Shown here: piece after piece, positions 53,601 through 61,730 of the stretch | Layout: each line of letters begins with the position of its first letter | Position numbering within the stretch: position 1 is the stretch's first letter | Assembly: GCF_902499045.1 (NCBI RefSeq) | Contig: NZ_CABVPL010000022.1 | Span: forward strand, 1 to 64,000 | Direction: 5' to 3' | From: Burkholderia latens | GTDB taxonomy: Bacteria; Pseudomonadota; Gammaproteobacteria; Burkholderiales; Burkholderiaceae | DNA: 64,000 nt | The notes under the pieces: generated by a model | Seen by the model: the letters and a program-made list of their open reading frames with translations, nothing else | What the model was told of the DNA's origin: nothing | Databases searched by the model: none | Program-made: the position numbers and the translations under genes

Positions 53601-55215
53601 TAACGAAGCGCACGAGCATGAAGGCTGGCCCGAGTGGCTCGCACAACTGGCGCAACGCCGCCGGGCGACGCGACTCGTCACGCCGGACGGCGCCGCGCTG
53701 TGGGTGCCGGTCGAACGGCTGCTCTGCATGCGCGCGCTGCATCCCGATGCACGGGTCGCGCCCGTGCTCAAAGTGCCGCCCGCGTGCGCGCAGCCTTGGG
53801 AGCCCGACGCCGCGCTCGTCGACGTGATCCGCGCGCGGCTCACCGGTTTCGGGCCGCTGACGGCCGACGCCATCGCGCGGCCGCTCGGCCTTCCGCCCGC
53901 GGCGACCGCGGCCGCGCTCGCGGCGCTGGAGCGCGAAGGCTACGTGATGCGCGGCCGCTTCACGCCCGGCGCGACGACCGACGAATGGTGCGAACGCCAC
54001 CTGCTCGCGCGCATTCATCGCTATACGGTCAAGCGGCTGCGCCGCGAGATCGAACCGGTGGAACGCGCCGATTTCATGCGCTTCCTGTTCCACTGGCAGC
54101 ATCTGACGCCCGACACGCGCGGCACCGGCCGCGACGCGCTCGCGGCCGTGGTCGAACAGCTCGAAGGCTACGAAGCCGCGGCGGGCGCATGGGAGGACGC
54201 GCTGCTGCCCGCGCGCCTGACCGATTACACGGCCGGCGGCCTCGACGAACTGTGCCGCTCGGGCAAGCTCGTGTGGACCCGCATCGGCGCACCCACGCGC
54301 GCGGCCGGCACACCCGTGAAGACGACGCCGATCGTGCTGCTGCCGCGCCGGCACCTCGGCGCCTGGCAGGCGCTGCGCGATCCGGACGCGCAGCCGGCGC
54401 TGTCGCCCCGCGCGACGCAGGTGCGCGATGCGCTCGCCACGCACGGCGCGATGTTCTTCGATGCGCTGCTCGATGACCTGCACATGCTCCCCGTCGAACT
54501 CGAACAGGCGCTCGGCGAACTCGTGTCGGCCGGCCTCGTCAATGCGGACAGCTTCGCCGGACTGCGCGCGCTGCTGAAGCCGGCGGTCAAGCGCAGCCCG
54601 ACGTACGCGCCGCGCACGCGGCGCGGCGGCGCACTGATCGGCGGAATGGATGACGCAGGCCGCTGGGCGCTGGTGCAACGTGTGCCGGCACCGAACGGCG
54701 CGCCGGCACAAATCCAGACGCAGACATCGACACCGAAGCGCGGTGCGCCTGCCACCGATCCGGACGCGCTCGAACACATCGTATGGACCTTGCTGCGCCG
54801 CTATGGCGTCGTGTTCTGGCGGCTGCTCGAACGCGAAGCCGACTGGCTGCCGAGCTGGCGCGAACTCGTGCGTGTGCTGCAGCGCCTCGAAGCCCGCGGC
54901 GAGATTCGCGGCGGCCGCTTCGTCGCGGGGCTTGCAGGCGAGCAATTTGCGTTGCCGGAGGCCATCCCGATCCTGCGCGAGCTGCGCCGCCAGCCGGGCG
55001 ACGGTCAATACGTGTGCGTGACGGGCGCCGATCCGCTGAACCTCGCCGGCACGCTGCTGCCCGGCGACAAGGTGCCCGCGCTGGCCGGCAACCGCGTGCT
55101 GTTCCGCGACGGCGTGCCCGTCGCGTCCCTCGTGTCGGGCACGTTCCGCTACGCGCCCGACCTGCCGCCCGCGGCGCGCGAGGAGGCGCGTCTGCGGCTC
55201 GCGCGCCGCCACTGA
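50683..55215 (+). CDS. lhr: Long ATP-dependent helicase Lhr
   Basis: A 1510-residue superfamily 2 helicase. Motif I is AAPTGSGKTLTAFL (about 46-59), motif II VIVDEIHALASS, motif III LSATQKPIG, motif VI QRVGRSGHH. The winged-helix and beta-barrel regions of the Lhr core follow, then the long C-terminal part typical of full-length Lhr. A low-complexity linker of about 60 residues (near 605-665) separates the core from the C-terminal domains. Lhr acts in DNA repair, with 3'-to-5' translocation and strand unwinding; the long form also contains a uracil glycosylase-like region in some species. Large antisense open frames here are by-products of GC bias. Confidence 0.93.
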   Translation: MDVTATRPTHALDVFHPAVAAWFRRTFAAPTGAQALAWPHIKAGRSTLVAAPTGSGKTLTAFLCALDDLVRDALAHDGALPDATLVVYVSPLKALSNDIHVNLDAPLAGIAASLAQFGLPVPAIRTAVRTGDTTQAERAALRKRAPHILVTTPESLYVLLSSTSGRQMLSSVRSVIVDEIHALASSKRGSHLALSLERLDALTGRALPRIGLSATQKPIGAVARFLVGGPPDAPRDCTIVDTGHTRERDLALELPNVPLEPVMATDVWEQVYDRIAALAAAHRTTLVFVNTRRTAERMARHLADRLGKDAIAAHHGSLAKEHRFDAEQRLKRGELKLLVATASLELGIDIGDVDLVCQVGSPRGIAPFLQRVGRSGHHVGGVPKGRLFPLSRDELVECAALLDCVQRGELDALRIPEAPLDVLAQQIVAEVACAEWQEDALYASFTRAAPYARLPRERFDDVMKMLAEGFTSRRGVRGAYLHRDVVGGTVRGRRNAMMTATTSGGTIPDMADYAVLLEPQGIQVGTVNEDFAVESLAGDVFQLGNQSYRIIRVETGRVRVEDAQGQSPGIPFWLGEGLGRSDELSAAVGRLRARLDALFAEGDRQTEAGRTARPSGAAAGKPAAHGNARKASAEADALADSRDDTSDAACAASRPAESRLAPALRWLVDELRLSPDAARQIAEYLARTRAALGALPTQDTLVMERFFDESGGTQLVIHSPFGSRINRAWGLALRKRFCRSFNFELQAAATDDAIILSLSLAHSFALDEVWRYLRSATAEHVLVQALLDAPMFGVRWRWNATTALALPRFTGGRRTAPQLQRMKSDDLLATVFPDQVACLENIVGEREIPHHPLVEQTLDDCLHDAMDTDGWLALLRRIESGAIELIARDLPAPSPLAAEILNAKPYAFLDDAPLEERRTQAVQSRRWSDPESADDLGALDADAIDAVRDEAWPLVRDADEMHDALLTLACIADNEAHEHEGWPEWLAQLAQRRRATRLVTPDGAALWVPVERLLCMRALHPDARVAPVLKVPPACAQPWEPDAALVDVIRARLTGFGPLTADAIARPLGLPPAATAAALAALEREGYVMRGRFTPGATTDEWCERHLLARIHRYTVKRLRREIEPVERADFMRFLFHWQHLTPDTRGTGRDALAAVVEQLEGYEAAAGAWEDALLPARLTDYTAGGLDELCRSGKLVWTRIGAPTRAAGTPVKTTPIVLLPRRHLGAWQALRDPDAQPALSPRATQVRDALATHGAMFFDALLDDLHMLPVELEQALGELVSAGLVNADSFAGLRALLKPAVKRSPTYAPRTRRGGALIGGMDDAGRWALVQRVPAPNGAPAQIQTQTSTPKRGAPATDPDALEHIVWTLLRRYGVVFWRLLEREADWLPSWRELVRVLQRLEARGEIRGGRFVAGLAGEQFALPEAIPILRELRRQPGDGQYVCVTGADPLNLAGTLLPGDKVPALAGNRVLFRDGVPVASLVSGTFRYAPDLPPAAREEARLRLARRH

Positions 55216-55251
55216 AATTGCCGGGATTCCTGACACAGGCTGACATCCGGC

Positions 55252-55280
55252 GCCGCGCGGACTACTGAACGCCGCGCGGC
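55252..55280. terminator. Hairpin after lhr
   Basis: GCCGCGCGG (55252-55260) pairs with CCGCGCGGC (55272-55280) over an 11-base loop, 37 bp after the lhr stop. It lacks a T-tract. It lies in the 149-bp gap before the permease gene. Confidence 0.4.
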
Positions 55281-55364
55281 ATCGCCACACGCGTTCGGGT
55301 AGCATCGAACGATTCATCGCGCACACGACCGCGCGCAGAACGAGCATTCCGGAGACTGTCTTCC

Positions 55365-56639
55365 ATGCCCTCGCATGCCGATTCGCCCGCCGTTCACCGC
55401 GCGGGCTCGCTGACGATTTTCCAGGGCGCCGCGCTGTATATCGGCGCGGTGCTCGGCACCGGTGTCATTGCATTGCCCGCGCTCGCGGCCGAGGTCGCGG
55501 GCCCCGCTTCGCTGCTCGCATGGGCCGCGCTCGTCGTACTGTCGGGGCCGCTCGCGGCGACCTTCGCCGCACTCGGCGCCCGCTATCCGGACGCAGGCGG
55601 CGTATCGACGTATGCGCGGCGCGCGTTCGGACCGAAGGCCGCGGCAATCGTAGGCTGGTGCTTCTATTTCGCGGTGCCGGCCGGCGCGCCGGCGGCGGCG
55701 ATGTTCGGCGGCGCGTACGTGGCGGCCGTCACCGGCGGCGGCCATGTCACCGTGATCGTCACAGCCGCCGCGCTGATCGCCACGGTGTCGGCCGCGAACG
55801 CGTTCGGCGTCACGGTGTCGGGCCGCATGCAGCTCGTGTTGTCGGCGCTGCTCGTCACGCTGCTGCTCGCGGCCGTGTTCGCATCCGCGCCGCATGCGCG
55901 CACCGCGAACCTGCATCCGTTCGCGCCGCATGGCTGGCTCGCGGTCGGCCAGGCCGCCGCGCTGCTCGTGTGGAGCTTCGCGGGCTGGGAAGCGATCACG
56001 CATCTTGCCGCCGAATTCCGCCGGCCGGCGCACGACATGCCGCGCTCGGCCGGCATCGCGGTCGTGGTCGTCGGATTTCTGTATCTGTCGGTGGCGGCCG
56101 CGAGCGTGATGGTGCTCGGGCCGTCGGCCGGCGCATCGGGCGCGCCGCTCGCGGAACTGATCGCCGGCGGCATCGGCGGCAACGCGCAGGTGCTGGCGGC
56201 CGCGGCCGCGCTGCTGCTTACGCTGGGCACGATGAACGCGTATTTCGCGGGCGCGGCCAAGCTCGGCGCGGCGCTCGGGCGCGACGGCGCGTTGCCCGCG
56301 TGGCTTGCACAAGGCAGCCAGGTCGGCGGCGTGCCGCGGCGCAGCCTCGGCGTGATCGCGCTGCTCGCAGCCGTCGCGCTCGCTGCAACCACGCTGTCGG
56401 ACGTCGGGCCGAAACCGCTCGTGCTCGTGACGTCCGGATGCTTCGTGATGGTGTACGGGCTCGGCGCGGCCGCCGCGCTGAAACTGCTGCCGCGCGGCAG
56501 CATCGCGTATCGCTGCGCGTGGATTTCGCTGGTCGCCGTCGCCGGGCTGTTCCTGACGACGGGCTGGTATATCGTGTGCCCGCTGCTGCTCGCGGGCGGT
56601 GCGCTGGTTTATCTGCGGATGGCCGGACCGCGCGCATGA
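55365..56639 (+). CDS. yjeH: APC-superfamily amino acid exporter, YjeH-like
   Basis: A 424-residue transporter with about 12 hydrophobic helices. The first helix (LYIGAVLGTGVIALPALAAE) has the GxG loop of the APC fold. WSFAGWEAITHLAAEFRRP is close to the YjeH pattern, an exporter of methionine and branched-chain amino acids. Substrate is inferred. A GGAG lies 10 bases before the ATG. It is followed by the convergent antitoxin gene. Confidence 0.85.
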   Translation: MPSHADSPAVHRAGSLTIFQGAALYIGAVLGTGVIALPALAAEVAGPASLLAWAALVVLSGPLAATFAALGARYPDAGGVSTYARRAFGPKAAAIVGWCFYFAVPAGAPAAAMFGGAYVAAVTGGGHVTVIVTAAALIATVSAANAFGVTVSGRMQLVLSALLVTLLLAAVFASAPHARTANLHPFAPHGWLAVGQAAALLVWSFAGWEAITHLAAEFRRPAHDMPRSAGIAVVVVGFLYLSVAAASVMVLGPSAGASGAPLAELIAGGIGGNAQVLAAAAALLLTLGTMNAYFAGAAKLGAALGRDGALPAWLAQGSQVGGVPRRSLGVIALLAAVALAATTLSDVGPKPLVLVTSGCFVMVYGLGAAAALKLLPRGSIAYRCAWISLVAVAGLFLTTGWYIVCPLLLAGGALVYLRMAGPRA

Positions 56640-56735
56640 TCGCGTGCCGGCGTTCATGCCGGTGGACCGACGCGCCCGCTCACCGCGATGCGCGGGCCCG
56701 TCGGGAACCGGCCATGCTTTGCGTGGCCGCGCGCG

Positions 56736-57032
56736 TCAGGCCGGCACCAGCTCGAAGCTGAGCCGCTTGCCGAGCGCGGTCGCCGCGCTCGCGAGCGTCG
56801 CGAGCGTGAGGCTCGTGTCGGTTTCGTCGAGCAGCCGGTTCAACGCGGCGCGGCTGGTTTTCATCCGGGCAGCCATCGCGGTTTTCGTGATGTGCTGCGC
56901 CTTCATTTCCTGACCGATCTGCCACGCGATCACGCGCTTGATCGCGGTGGCGGTGGCCGCCTCGAGATGGCCGTCCTCTTCGAGAAAGGTGTCGAAGTCG
57001 CTGCCGATATGCGGGTTGTTCGTGGTCGTCAT
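56736..57032 (-). CDS. HigA-like antitoxin, XRE-type helix-turn-helix
   Basis: A 98-residue protein with a C-terminal XRE-like helix-turn-helix (ITKTAMAARMKTSRAALNRL). It follows the toxin gene by 67 bp, the reversed toxin-first order of higBA modules. The N-terminal acidic stretch (DFDTFLEEDGHLEAA) may be the toxin-binding arm. It likely neutralises the RelE-like toxin and represses the shared promoter. Confidence 0.85.
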   Translation of the reverse strand: MTTTNNPHIGSDFDTFLEEDGHLEAATATAIKRVIAWQIGQEMKAQHITKTAMAARMKTSRAALNRLLDETDTSLTLATLASAATALGKRLSFELVPA

Positions 57033-57099
57033 GGGTACTCCAATGCAGGTGTGACCGGCCGGCCATCGGCGATGACCCGTGCCGGCGCAACCGGAAAAT

Positions 57100-57459
57100 T
57101 CAGATGGCGCGAGCAAGCGCTTTCAGCCGCGCGACGCTGACGTCGAGATCGTCGGACGGCGTGGGCTGCGACTGCTTGAAGAACGCGTGCAACAGCACCA
57201 TCGTGTTGCCGACCACGGTAAACAGCACACGCGCATTTCGCGTCGGCAACGTCACGCGGATCTCCCACAGATCCTTCGCCATCTTCCGGACCAGCGGCAT
57301 GCCGAGCGGCCAGCCCAGTTGAACGGTCTTGATATCTTCGCCGATCGTCCTGCGCTCGATCTGCCCGAGCGCGTCGAGCCATTCGCGCACCGGCTCGTTG
57401 CCGCGCGCCGTGCGGAAGAACCGCACGCCGAGCGTGATCTGAATCTGCTGTCTCACCAT
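57100..57459 (-). CDS. HigB/RelE-like toxin (Gp49-type)
   Basis: A 119-residue protein of the phage-derived Gp49-like/HigB group. WPLGMPLVRKMAKDLWEIRV and NARVLFTVVGNTMVLLHAFF are the family pattern. Such toxins cut mRNA at the ribosome. The gene precedes the antitoxin and is preceded by a palindrome. The 119-residue length is normal for the family. Confidence 0.88.
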   Translation of the reverse strand: MVRQQIQITLGVRFFRTARGNEPVREWLDALGQIERRTIGEDIKTVQLGWPLGMPLVRKMAKDLWEIRVTLPTRNARVLFTVVGNTMVLLHAFFKQSQPTPSDDLDVSVARLKALARAI

Positions 57460-57474
57460 CGTCGTGTCATGAAT

Positions 57475-57492
57475 CGTATCAAAAACGATACG
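57475..57492. promoter_or_regulatory. Operator-like palindrome of the toxin-antitoxin pair
   Basis: CGTATC (57475-57480) and GATACG (57487-57492) face each other across AAAAAC, 15 bases upstream of the toxin start. The position suits antitoxin autoregulation. Confidence 0.55.
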
Positions 57493-57593
57493 TTATGCCA
57501 AGCGCGACGATGCTCGCTACTGACCGGACGGCCAACGCGTCGCGATAAACGGATAACGGCCGAACGCCGTCCGACGTGGCGCGTTGCGGCGTC

Positions 57594-58580
57594 TCAACGG
57601 CCGCGTCGAGCCGGCTTGCGCGCGCCGCGCGGCGTCCGCGTCGAGCGCACGTCGCCAAAACGGGCCTGCGCGATCTCGCGCACGGCGTCGATCAGCGTGC
57701 GCGCGACGGGCGACGGCTGCGCGTCGGTGCGCAGCACGAGCCCGACCGGCTCGTCGGTGCCCGCCGACGGCAGCGGCAGCAGCGCGAGCGCGCCGCCGGA
57801 CAAATCGTATTCGGCCGCATAGAGCGGCACGAACCACACCGCGTCGTTCTCGAGCGCGAGCGCGCGCGCGACCGACACGGACAGCACCTCGATGAACGAA
57901 TCCAGCGGCGGCGCCCCGCACGCGCCGAGCAATTGCTCGGCCGACTGCCGGATCAGCGTGCCGAATGGCGGCAGCACGACCGGATAGCGCGCGAGCTCGG
58001 CGGCCGGCGCGGCGCTCGCCAGCAGCGGATGCCCGGCGCGCACGACCGCGACGAGCGGCTCGTTGTACAACTGCTCGAACGCGAGCCCGATCATGCGCTC
58101 CGGCTCCGACAGACGCCCGATCGCGCATTCGATCGCGCCCGCCTTCAGGCGCTCCAGCAGCTCGGTGTTCGCGGCCGTCGCGATCCGCACGACGACGCGC
58201 GGCCAGCGCGCCGCCAGCGCCTTCATCAGCGCGGGCGCGAGCGACGCCGCAACCGTCGGCAGCATGCCGATTTCGAGCGTCGCGGCGGCCGCGCCGCCTT
58301 CGCGCGCGAGCAGCCCGACGCCCTGCCGCAACGCGAGCACGCACGCGTTCGCGTGAGGGATGAAGAGTTGCGCTTCGCGGGTCGGCTGCGCGCCGTGCCG
58401 CCCGCGCTCGAACAGCTTCACGCCAAGGATCGACTCGAGCTCGGCGATCGTCTTCGACACGGCCGGCTGCGTGATCGAAAGGCTTTCGGCCGCCTTCTGC
58501 ACGCCACCGAGCTGCGCGACGGCGAGAAAACACTGCAGATGCCGGAATTTGACGCGGCCGTCGGCGATACGGTTATTCAT
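57594..58580 (-). CDS. pcaQ: LysR-type regulator PcaQ
   Basis: A 328-residue LysR-type regulator. The helix-turn-helix lies in residues 12-70 (FLAVAQLGGVQKAAESLSIT, QPAVSKTIAELES). The effector domain follows, with TAANTELLERLKAGAIECAI and PLPSAGTDEPVGLVL. Its divergent neighbour is pcaHG, so it should be PcaQ, which activates protocatechuate genes in response to a beta-ketoadipate pathway intermediate. The start codon lies inside a palindrome that is part of a duplicated module, suggesting autoregulation. The last 20 residues are a basic tail. Confidence 0.9.
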   Translation of the reverse strand: MNNRIADGRVKFRHLQCFLAVAQLGGVQKAAESLSITQPAVSKTIAELESILGVKLFERGRHGAQPTREAQLFIPHANACVLALRQGVGLLAREGGAAAATLEIGMLPTVAASLAPALMKALAARWPRVVVRIATAANTELLERLKAGAIECAIGRLSEPERMIGLAFEQLYNEPLVAVVRAGHPLLASAAPAAELARYPVVLPPFGTLIRQSAEQLLGACGAPPLDSFIEVLSVSVARALALENDAVWFVPLYAAEYDLSGGALALLPLPSAGTDEPVGLVLRTDAQPSPVARTLIDAVREIAQARFGDVRSTRTPRGARKPARRGR

Positions 58581-58637
58581 AACAGACGGTTATACGAAAG
58601 GTGATATCACGCGATTTTGCATAACTTTCCGGAAAGG
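58579..58637. repeat. Regulatory module copy A at the pcaQ start
   Basis: It consists of ATAAC and GTTAT around five bases (58579-58593), then 20 bases, then a 24-base block at 58614-58637 containing GCATAAC and the palindrome CTTTCCGGAAAG. The same module, with the same internal spacing, recurs 329 bp away before pcaH. This copy overlaps the pcaQ start codon and lacks a good -10 box after it. Confidence 0.85.
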
Positions 58638-58907
58638 TCCAAGCGATCGATGGGGGCTGGATCGGTCATGGCGCCGCGGTGCGTGGAATCCGGACCGCTC
58701 GCCGATCCGTTCGCGATCGGCACGATGAACAAACATCACGGGCACGCGGGACAGGGCCGGCCCGTGACGACGGGAACATACGGGAAAGCACCGACGGGCG
58801 GGCCGGTCCGCCGTGCACCGAGCCGCCGCCGAAGACGCGCAGCCCGATCGCTTCTGCCGGGCCGGACCGGCCGTGCGTCCGGCGAATGTCCATCGGCGCC
58901 GGCAAAC

Positions 58908-58966
58908 ATAACGACCAGTTATGCGATTCACGAAAAAAGGTCATTTTGCATAACTTTCCGGAAAGG
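58908..58966. promoter_or_regulatory. Regulatory module copy B with pcaHG promoter
   Basis: ATAAC and GTTAT around five bases (58908-58922), 20 bases, then the 24-base block at 58943-58966, identical to copy A. TTGCAT (58946-58951) followed after 16 bases by TAAAGT (58968-58973) makes a plausible promoter. The palindrome is then centred near -65, where LysR-type activators bind. The intervening 58638-58907 shows no gene. Confidence 0.75.
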
Positions 58967-59014
58967 CTAAAGTCCTGCCATCCACTTCGCGAAATACCTA
59001 TCAGGAGACGCCCG

Positions 59015-59722
59015 ATGGATTCCCCCACGATCCTCACGCCGCGCGACTGGCCGTCGCATCCCGCGTATATCCACCCCGAGTACCGTTCGTCCGTGAAGCG
59101 CGGCCCGACGCGCCCGCTGATCCCGCTGAAGGAAAAGCTGCGTGACCCGTACGCGCCCGTCTACGGCGCCGAAGATCTCGGCGCGCTCGACCACGACCTG
59201 ACGAAGAACGCCGTGAAGAACGGCGAGCCGCTCGGCGAGCGCATCGTCGTCACGGGCCGCGTGCTCGACGAAGGCGGCAAGCCCGTACGCAACACGCTGG
59301 TCGAGGTGTGGCAGGCCAACGCGGCCGGCCGCTACGTGCACAAGGTCGACCAGCACGACGCGCCGCTCGACCCGAACTTCCTCGGCGCGGGCCGCTGCCT
59401 GACCGACGACGAAGGCCGGTACCGCTTCCTGACGATCAAGCCCGGCGCGTATCCATGGGGCAACCATCCGAACGCGTGGCGCCCGAATCACATTCACTTC
59501 TCGCTGTTCGGCGACTACTTCGGCTCGCGCCTCGTCACGCAGATGTACTTCCCCGGCGATCCGCTGCTCGCGTACGACCCGATCTTCCAGGGCACGCCGG
59601 AACAAGCGCGCGACCGGCTGATCTCGCGCTTCTCGATGGACATCACCGAAGAAGGCTATGCGCTCGGCTACGAATTCGACATCGTGCTGCGCGGCCGCGA
59701 CGCCACCCCGATGGAGCGCTGA
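59015..59722 (+). CDS. pcaH: Protocatechuate 3,4-dioxygenase beta subunit
   Basis: A 235-residue intradiol ring-cleaving dioxygenase subunit carrying the iron. VEVWQANAAGRYVHK contains one Tyr ligand, and PGAYPWGNHPNAWRPNHIHF contains the second Tyr and the two His ligands, matching the known Tyr-Tyr-His-His set. It opens protocatechuate to carboxy-muconate. GGAG seven bases before ATG 59015 fixes the start. pcaG starts 3 bases after the stop. Confidence 0.97.
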   Translation: MDSPTILTPRDWPSHPAYIHPEYRSSVKRGPTRPLIPLKEKLRDPYAPVYGAEDLGALDHDLTKNAVKNGEPLGERIVVTGRVLDEGGKPVRNTLVEVWQANAAGRYVHKVDQHDAPLDPNFLGAGRCLTDDEGRYRFLTIKPGAYPWGNHPNAWRPNHIHFSLFGDYFGSRLVTQMYFPGDPLLAYDPIFQGTPEQARDRLISRFSMDITEEGYALGYEFDIVLRGRDATPMER

Positions 59723-59725
59723 ACC

Positions 59726-60319
59726 ATGACGACGCTGAAGCAAACCCCTTCGCAGACGGTCGGCCCGTACTTCGCGTACGGCCTGTGCCCGCAGCAATAC
59801 GACTACGACCTGAAGAGCCTGTTCACGCCGGCGATCGCGACGCCGGACGTCGACGGCGAGCACGTGCTGCTGGTCGGCCAGGTGTTCGACGGCGACGGCA
59901 ACGTCGTCAGCGACGCGGTGCTCGAATTCACGCAGGTGGACGCCGCGGGCCGCTATCCCGCGTCGCGTGACGACATCGCGAAGTCCGGCTTCACGGGCTT
60001 CGCACGCGTCGGCACCGGCACCGATCCGCAGCAACGCTACGTCGTGCAGACGGTGAAGCCGGGCCGCATCTCCGCCGACGAAGCACCGCACATCAACGTG
60101 ACCGTGATGATGCGCGGAATCCTCACCCACGCGTTCACCCGCGTGTATTTCGACGACGAAGCCGCGGCGAACGCGGCCGATCCGGTGCTGAACCTGGTAC
60201 CGGCCGAACGCCGTGCGACGCTCGTCGCGAAGCGCGACGCGCAGCCGGGCCGGCCCGTCGTGTACCGCTTCGACATCCGCATGCAGGGACCGGAAGAAAC
60301 CGTGTTCTTCGACGTGTGA
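59726..60319 (+). CDS. pcaG: Protocatechuate 3,4-dioxygenase alpha subunit
   Basis: A 197-residue partner of PcaH. It starts with KQTPSQTVGPYFAYGLCPQQ, the typical N-terminus, and has FTQVDAAGRYPA and HINVTVMMRGILTHAFTRVY where the beta subunit has its metal ligands; the alpha subunit does not bind iron. It forms the (alpha-beta)n complex with PcaH. Confidence 0.97.
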   Translation: MTTLKQTPSQTVGPYFAYGLCPQQYDYDLKSLFTPAIATPDVDGEHVLLVGQVFDGDGNVVSDAVLEFTQVDAAGRYPASRDDIAKSGFTGFARVGTGTDPQQRYVVQTVKPGRISADEAPHINVTVMMRGILTHAFTRVYFDDEAAANAADPVLNLVPAERRATLVAKRDAQPGRPVVYRFDIRMQGPEETVFFDV

Positions 60320-60363
60320 CGCGAGACGCGCGAGCCGGCTCAGGCCGGTGTGCGCTCCGAACT

Positions 60364-60405
60364 CGCCGCGCGATGCGATACCGGCAGGCATTGCATCGCG
60401 CGGCG
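60364..60405 (+). terminator. Terminator of pcaHG
   Basis: CGCCGCGCGATGC (60364-60376) pairs perfectly with GCATCGCGCGGCG (60393-60405) over a 16-base loop, followed by a T-rich stretch (CGTTTCGTTT). It is 45 bp after the pcaG stop. The remaining gap, 60406-60802, shows no gene; it includes a run of seven T at about 60729-60735. Confidence 0.7.
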
Positions 60406-60802
60406 CGTTTCGTTTCGGGGCGCCAACATTCGATGCTGTGTCGCAGCACGCGCGCGCACGACGACCGGCACCGATGATTCGGCCCTTGGAACCCCGCAAT
60501 CGAACGCGCGATTCAAACGGATGCTGCGACTGCACATCGATGGTGCGCCGGGCGCGATATCGTTTGCGCGTTACGCGACGTATGATTCGTTATCTGCAAT
60601 GCGTCAATCGCATTGAATCGTCTGAAGAAGCAATTTCGCTTCGATGAGCGCACGTCACACCGCGTGCCGATCGCGCATTTTCTGACCGAGTGCCTTTAAG
60701 CGCGTCTGACCGAAATCCGGCAGGCGCGTTTTTTTCGTCCGCCGCCGGCGCGCGGCGGTGCCCGTCCGTCGTCCGCCGCCACCCGCCGCAGGTTCGTTCC
60801 GG

Positions 60803-61582
60803 CTAGCGGCGAACCTCCAGATACCGGCTCGGCGTATCGCCGAGGATGCGGCGAAACGCGGACGTGAAGGCGCTCGCGCTCGCGTATCCAAGATCGCGCG
60901 CGACCCGCGTAACCGGCTGCCCGTCGCTCAGCCGCGTAATCGCCGCGAGCATGCACACCTGTTGGCGCCAGGCGGCGAAGCTCACGCCGGTCTGCGCGCG
61001 GAACAGCCGCGTGAACGTGCGACGGCTCACGCCCGCATCGGTTGCGACCTGGTCGAGATCGGCCGCGATCGACGGCGACGCGAACAGACGACGGCAGATC
61101 GTCGCGAGGCGCGCGTCGGTCGGCAGCGGCGCGTGCAGCGACAGCCGCGGCATCGTCGCGATTTCCGCGACCAGCAGCGCCATCAGCTTGCCGGCGCGGC
61201 CGTCGACGTCGTACATCGCAGGCAGGTCAACCGCATCGTCGATCAATTGCCGCAGCAGCGGCGACACGCCGTACACGCCGCACTGGTCGGGCAGCCCGGC
61301 CGCGCGGGCCGCATCGTCGTCCACGAACGCGCTGAACAGCGTAACCGGGCCGGTCGTCGTCGCTTCGTGCCGCACGCCGGCCGGCACCCAGCACGCGCGC
61401 TGCGGCGGCACCAGCCAGCGGCCATGCGGCGTCGACACGCTGAGCGTGCCGCGCGATGCGAACGCGAATTGCCCGCGCCGGTGCGCGCGCTCCGGAAACG
61501 TCGTGCCGGCCGCGTAGTCGTTGGCGGTCACGACGACGCTACGCGGAATGTGTTCGTACGGATCTAGCAGCGTATTTCTCAA
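60803..61582 (-). CDS. AraC-family regulator with cupin sensor
   Basis: A 259-residue regulator. The N-terminal cupin (RGQFAFASRGTLSVSTPHGR, VPPQRACWVPAGVRH) senses an unknown ligand. The C-terminal double helix-turn-helix contains LDQVATDAGVSRRTFTRLFR and VTRVARDLGYASASAFTSAF, ending in PSRYLE. It resembles the NimR-like AraC subgroup, which often regulates an adjacent exporter, but none is next to it here. It is 148 bp from the M55 peptidase gene on the same strand. Confidence 0.9.
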   Translation of the reverse strand: MRNTLLDPYEHIPRSVVVTANDYAAGTTFPERAHRRGQFAFASRGTLSVSTPHGRWLVPPQRACWVPAGVRHEATTTGPVTLFSAFVDDDAARAAGLPDQCGVYGVSPLLRQLIDDAVDLPAMYDVDGRAGKLMALLVAEIATMPRLSLHAPLPTDARLATICRRLFASPSIAADLDQVATDAGVSRRTFTRLFRAQTGVSFAAWRQQVCMLAAITRLSDGQPVTRVARDLGYASASAFTSAFRRILGDTPSRYLEVRR

Positions 61583-61730
61583 GGCCCGAATTCCATCATG
61601 AATATCCGATATCGAAGGCGGATCACCTTCGACCGGTCCACGAACCGCTCCGCGCTTGCGCGACCGGACGGCCGCGCGACCCGACGGCCGAATCGGCCGG
61701 ATAGCGACTTCATCGGAGCGAAAACCCGCA

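Noticed and set aside
49924-55347. Very long open frames antisense to lhr (49924-52557 and 52702-55347)
   Set aside because: They are mirror frames produced by GC-rich third positions of lhr. The products are Arg/His-rich and match no domain.
57594-60319. Functional link between pca genes and the APE pigment starter
   Set aside because: Both involve aromatic acids, but they are 12 kb apart with unrelated genes between and no shared regulatory motif.
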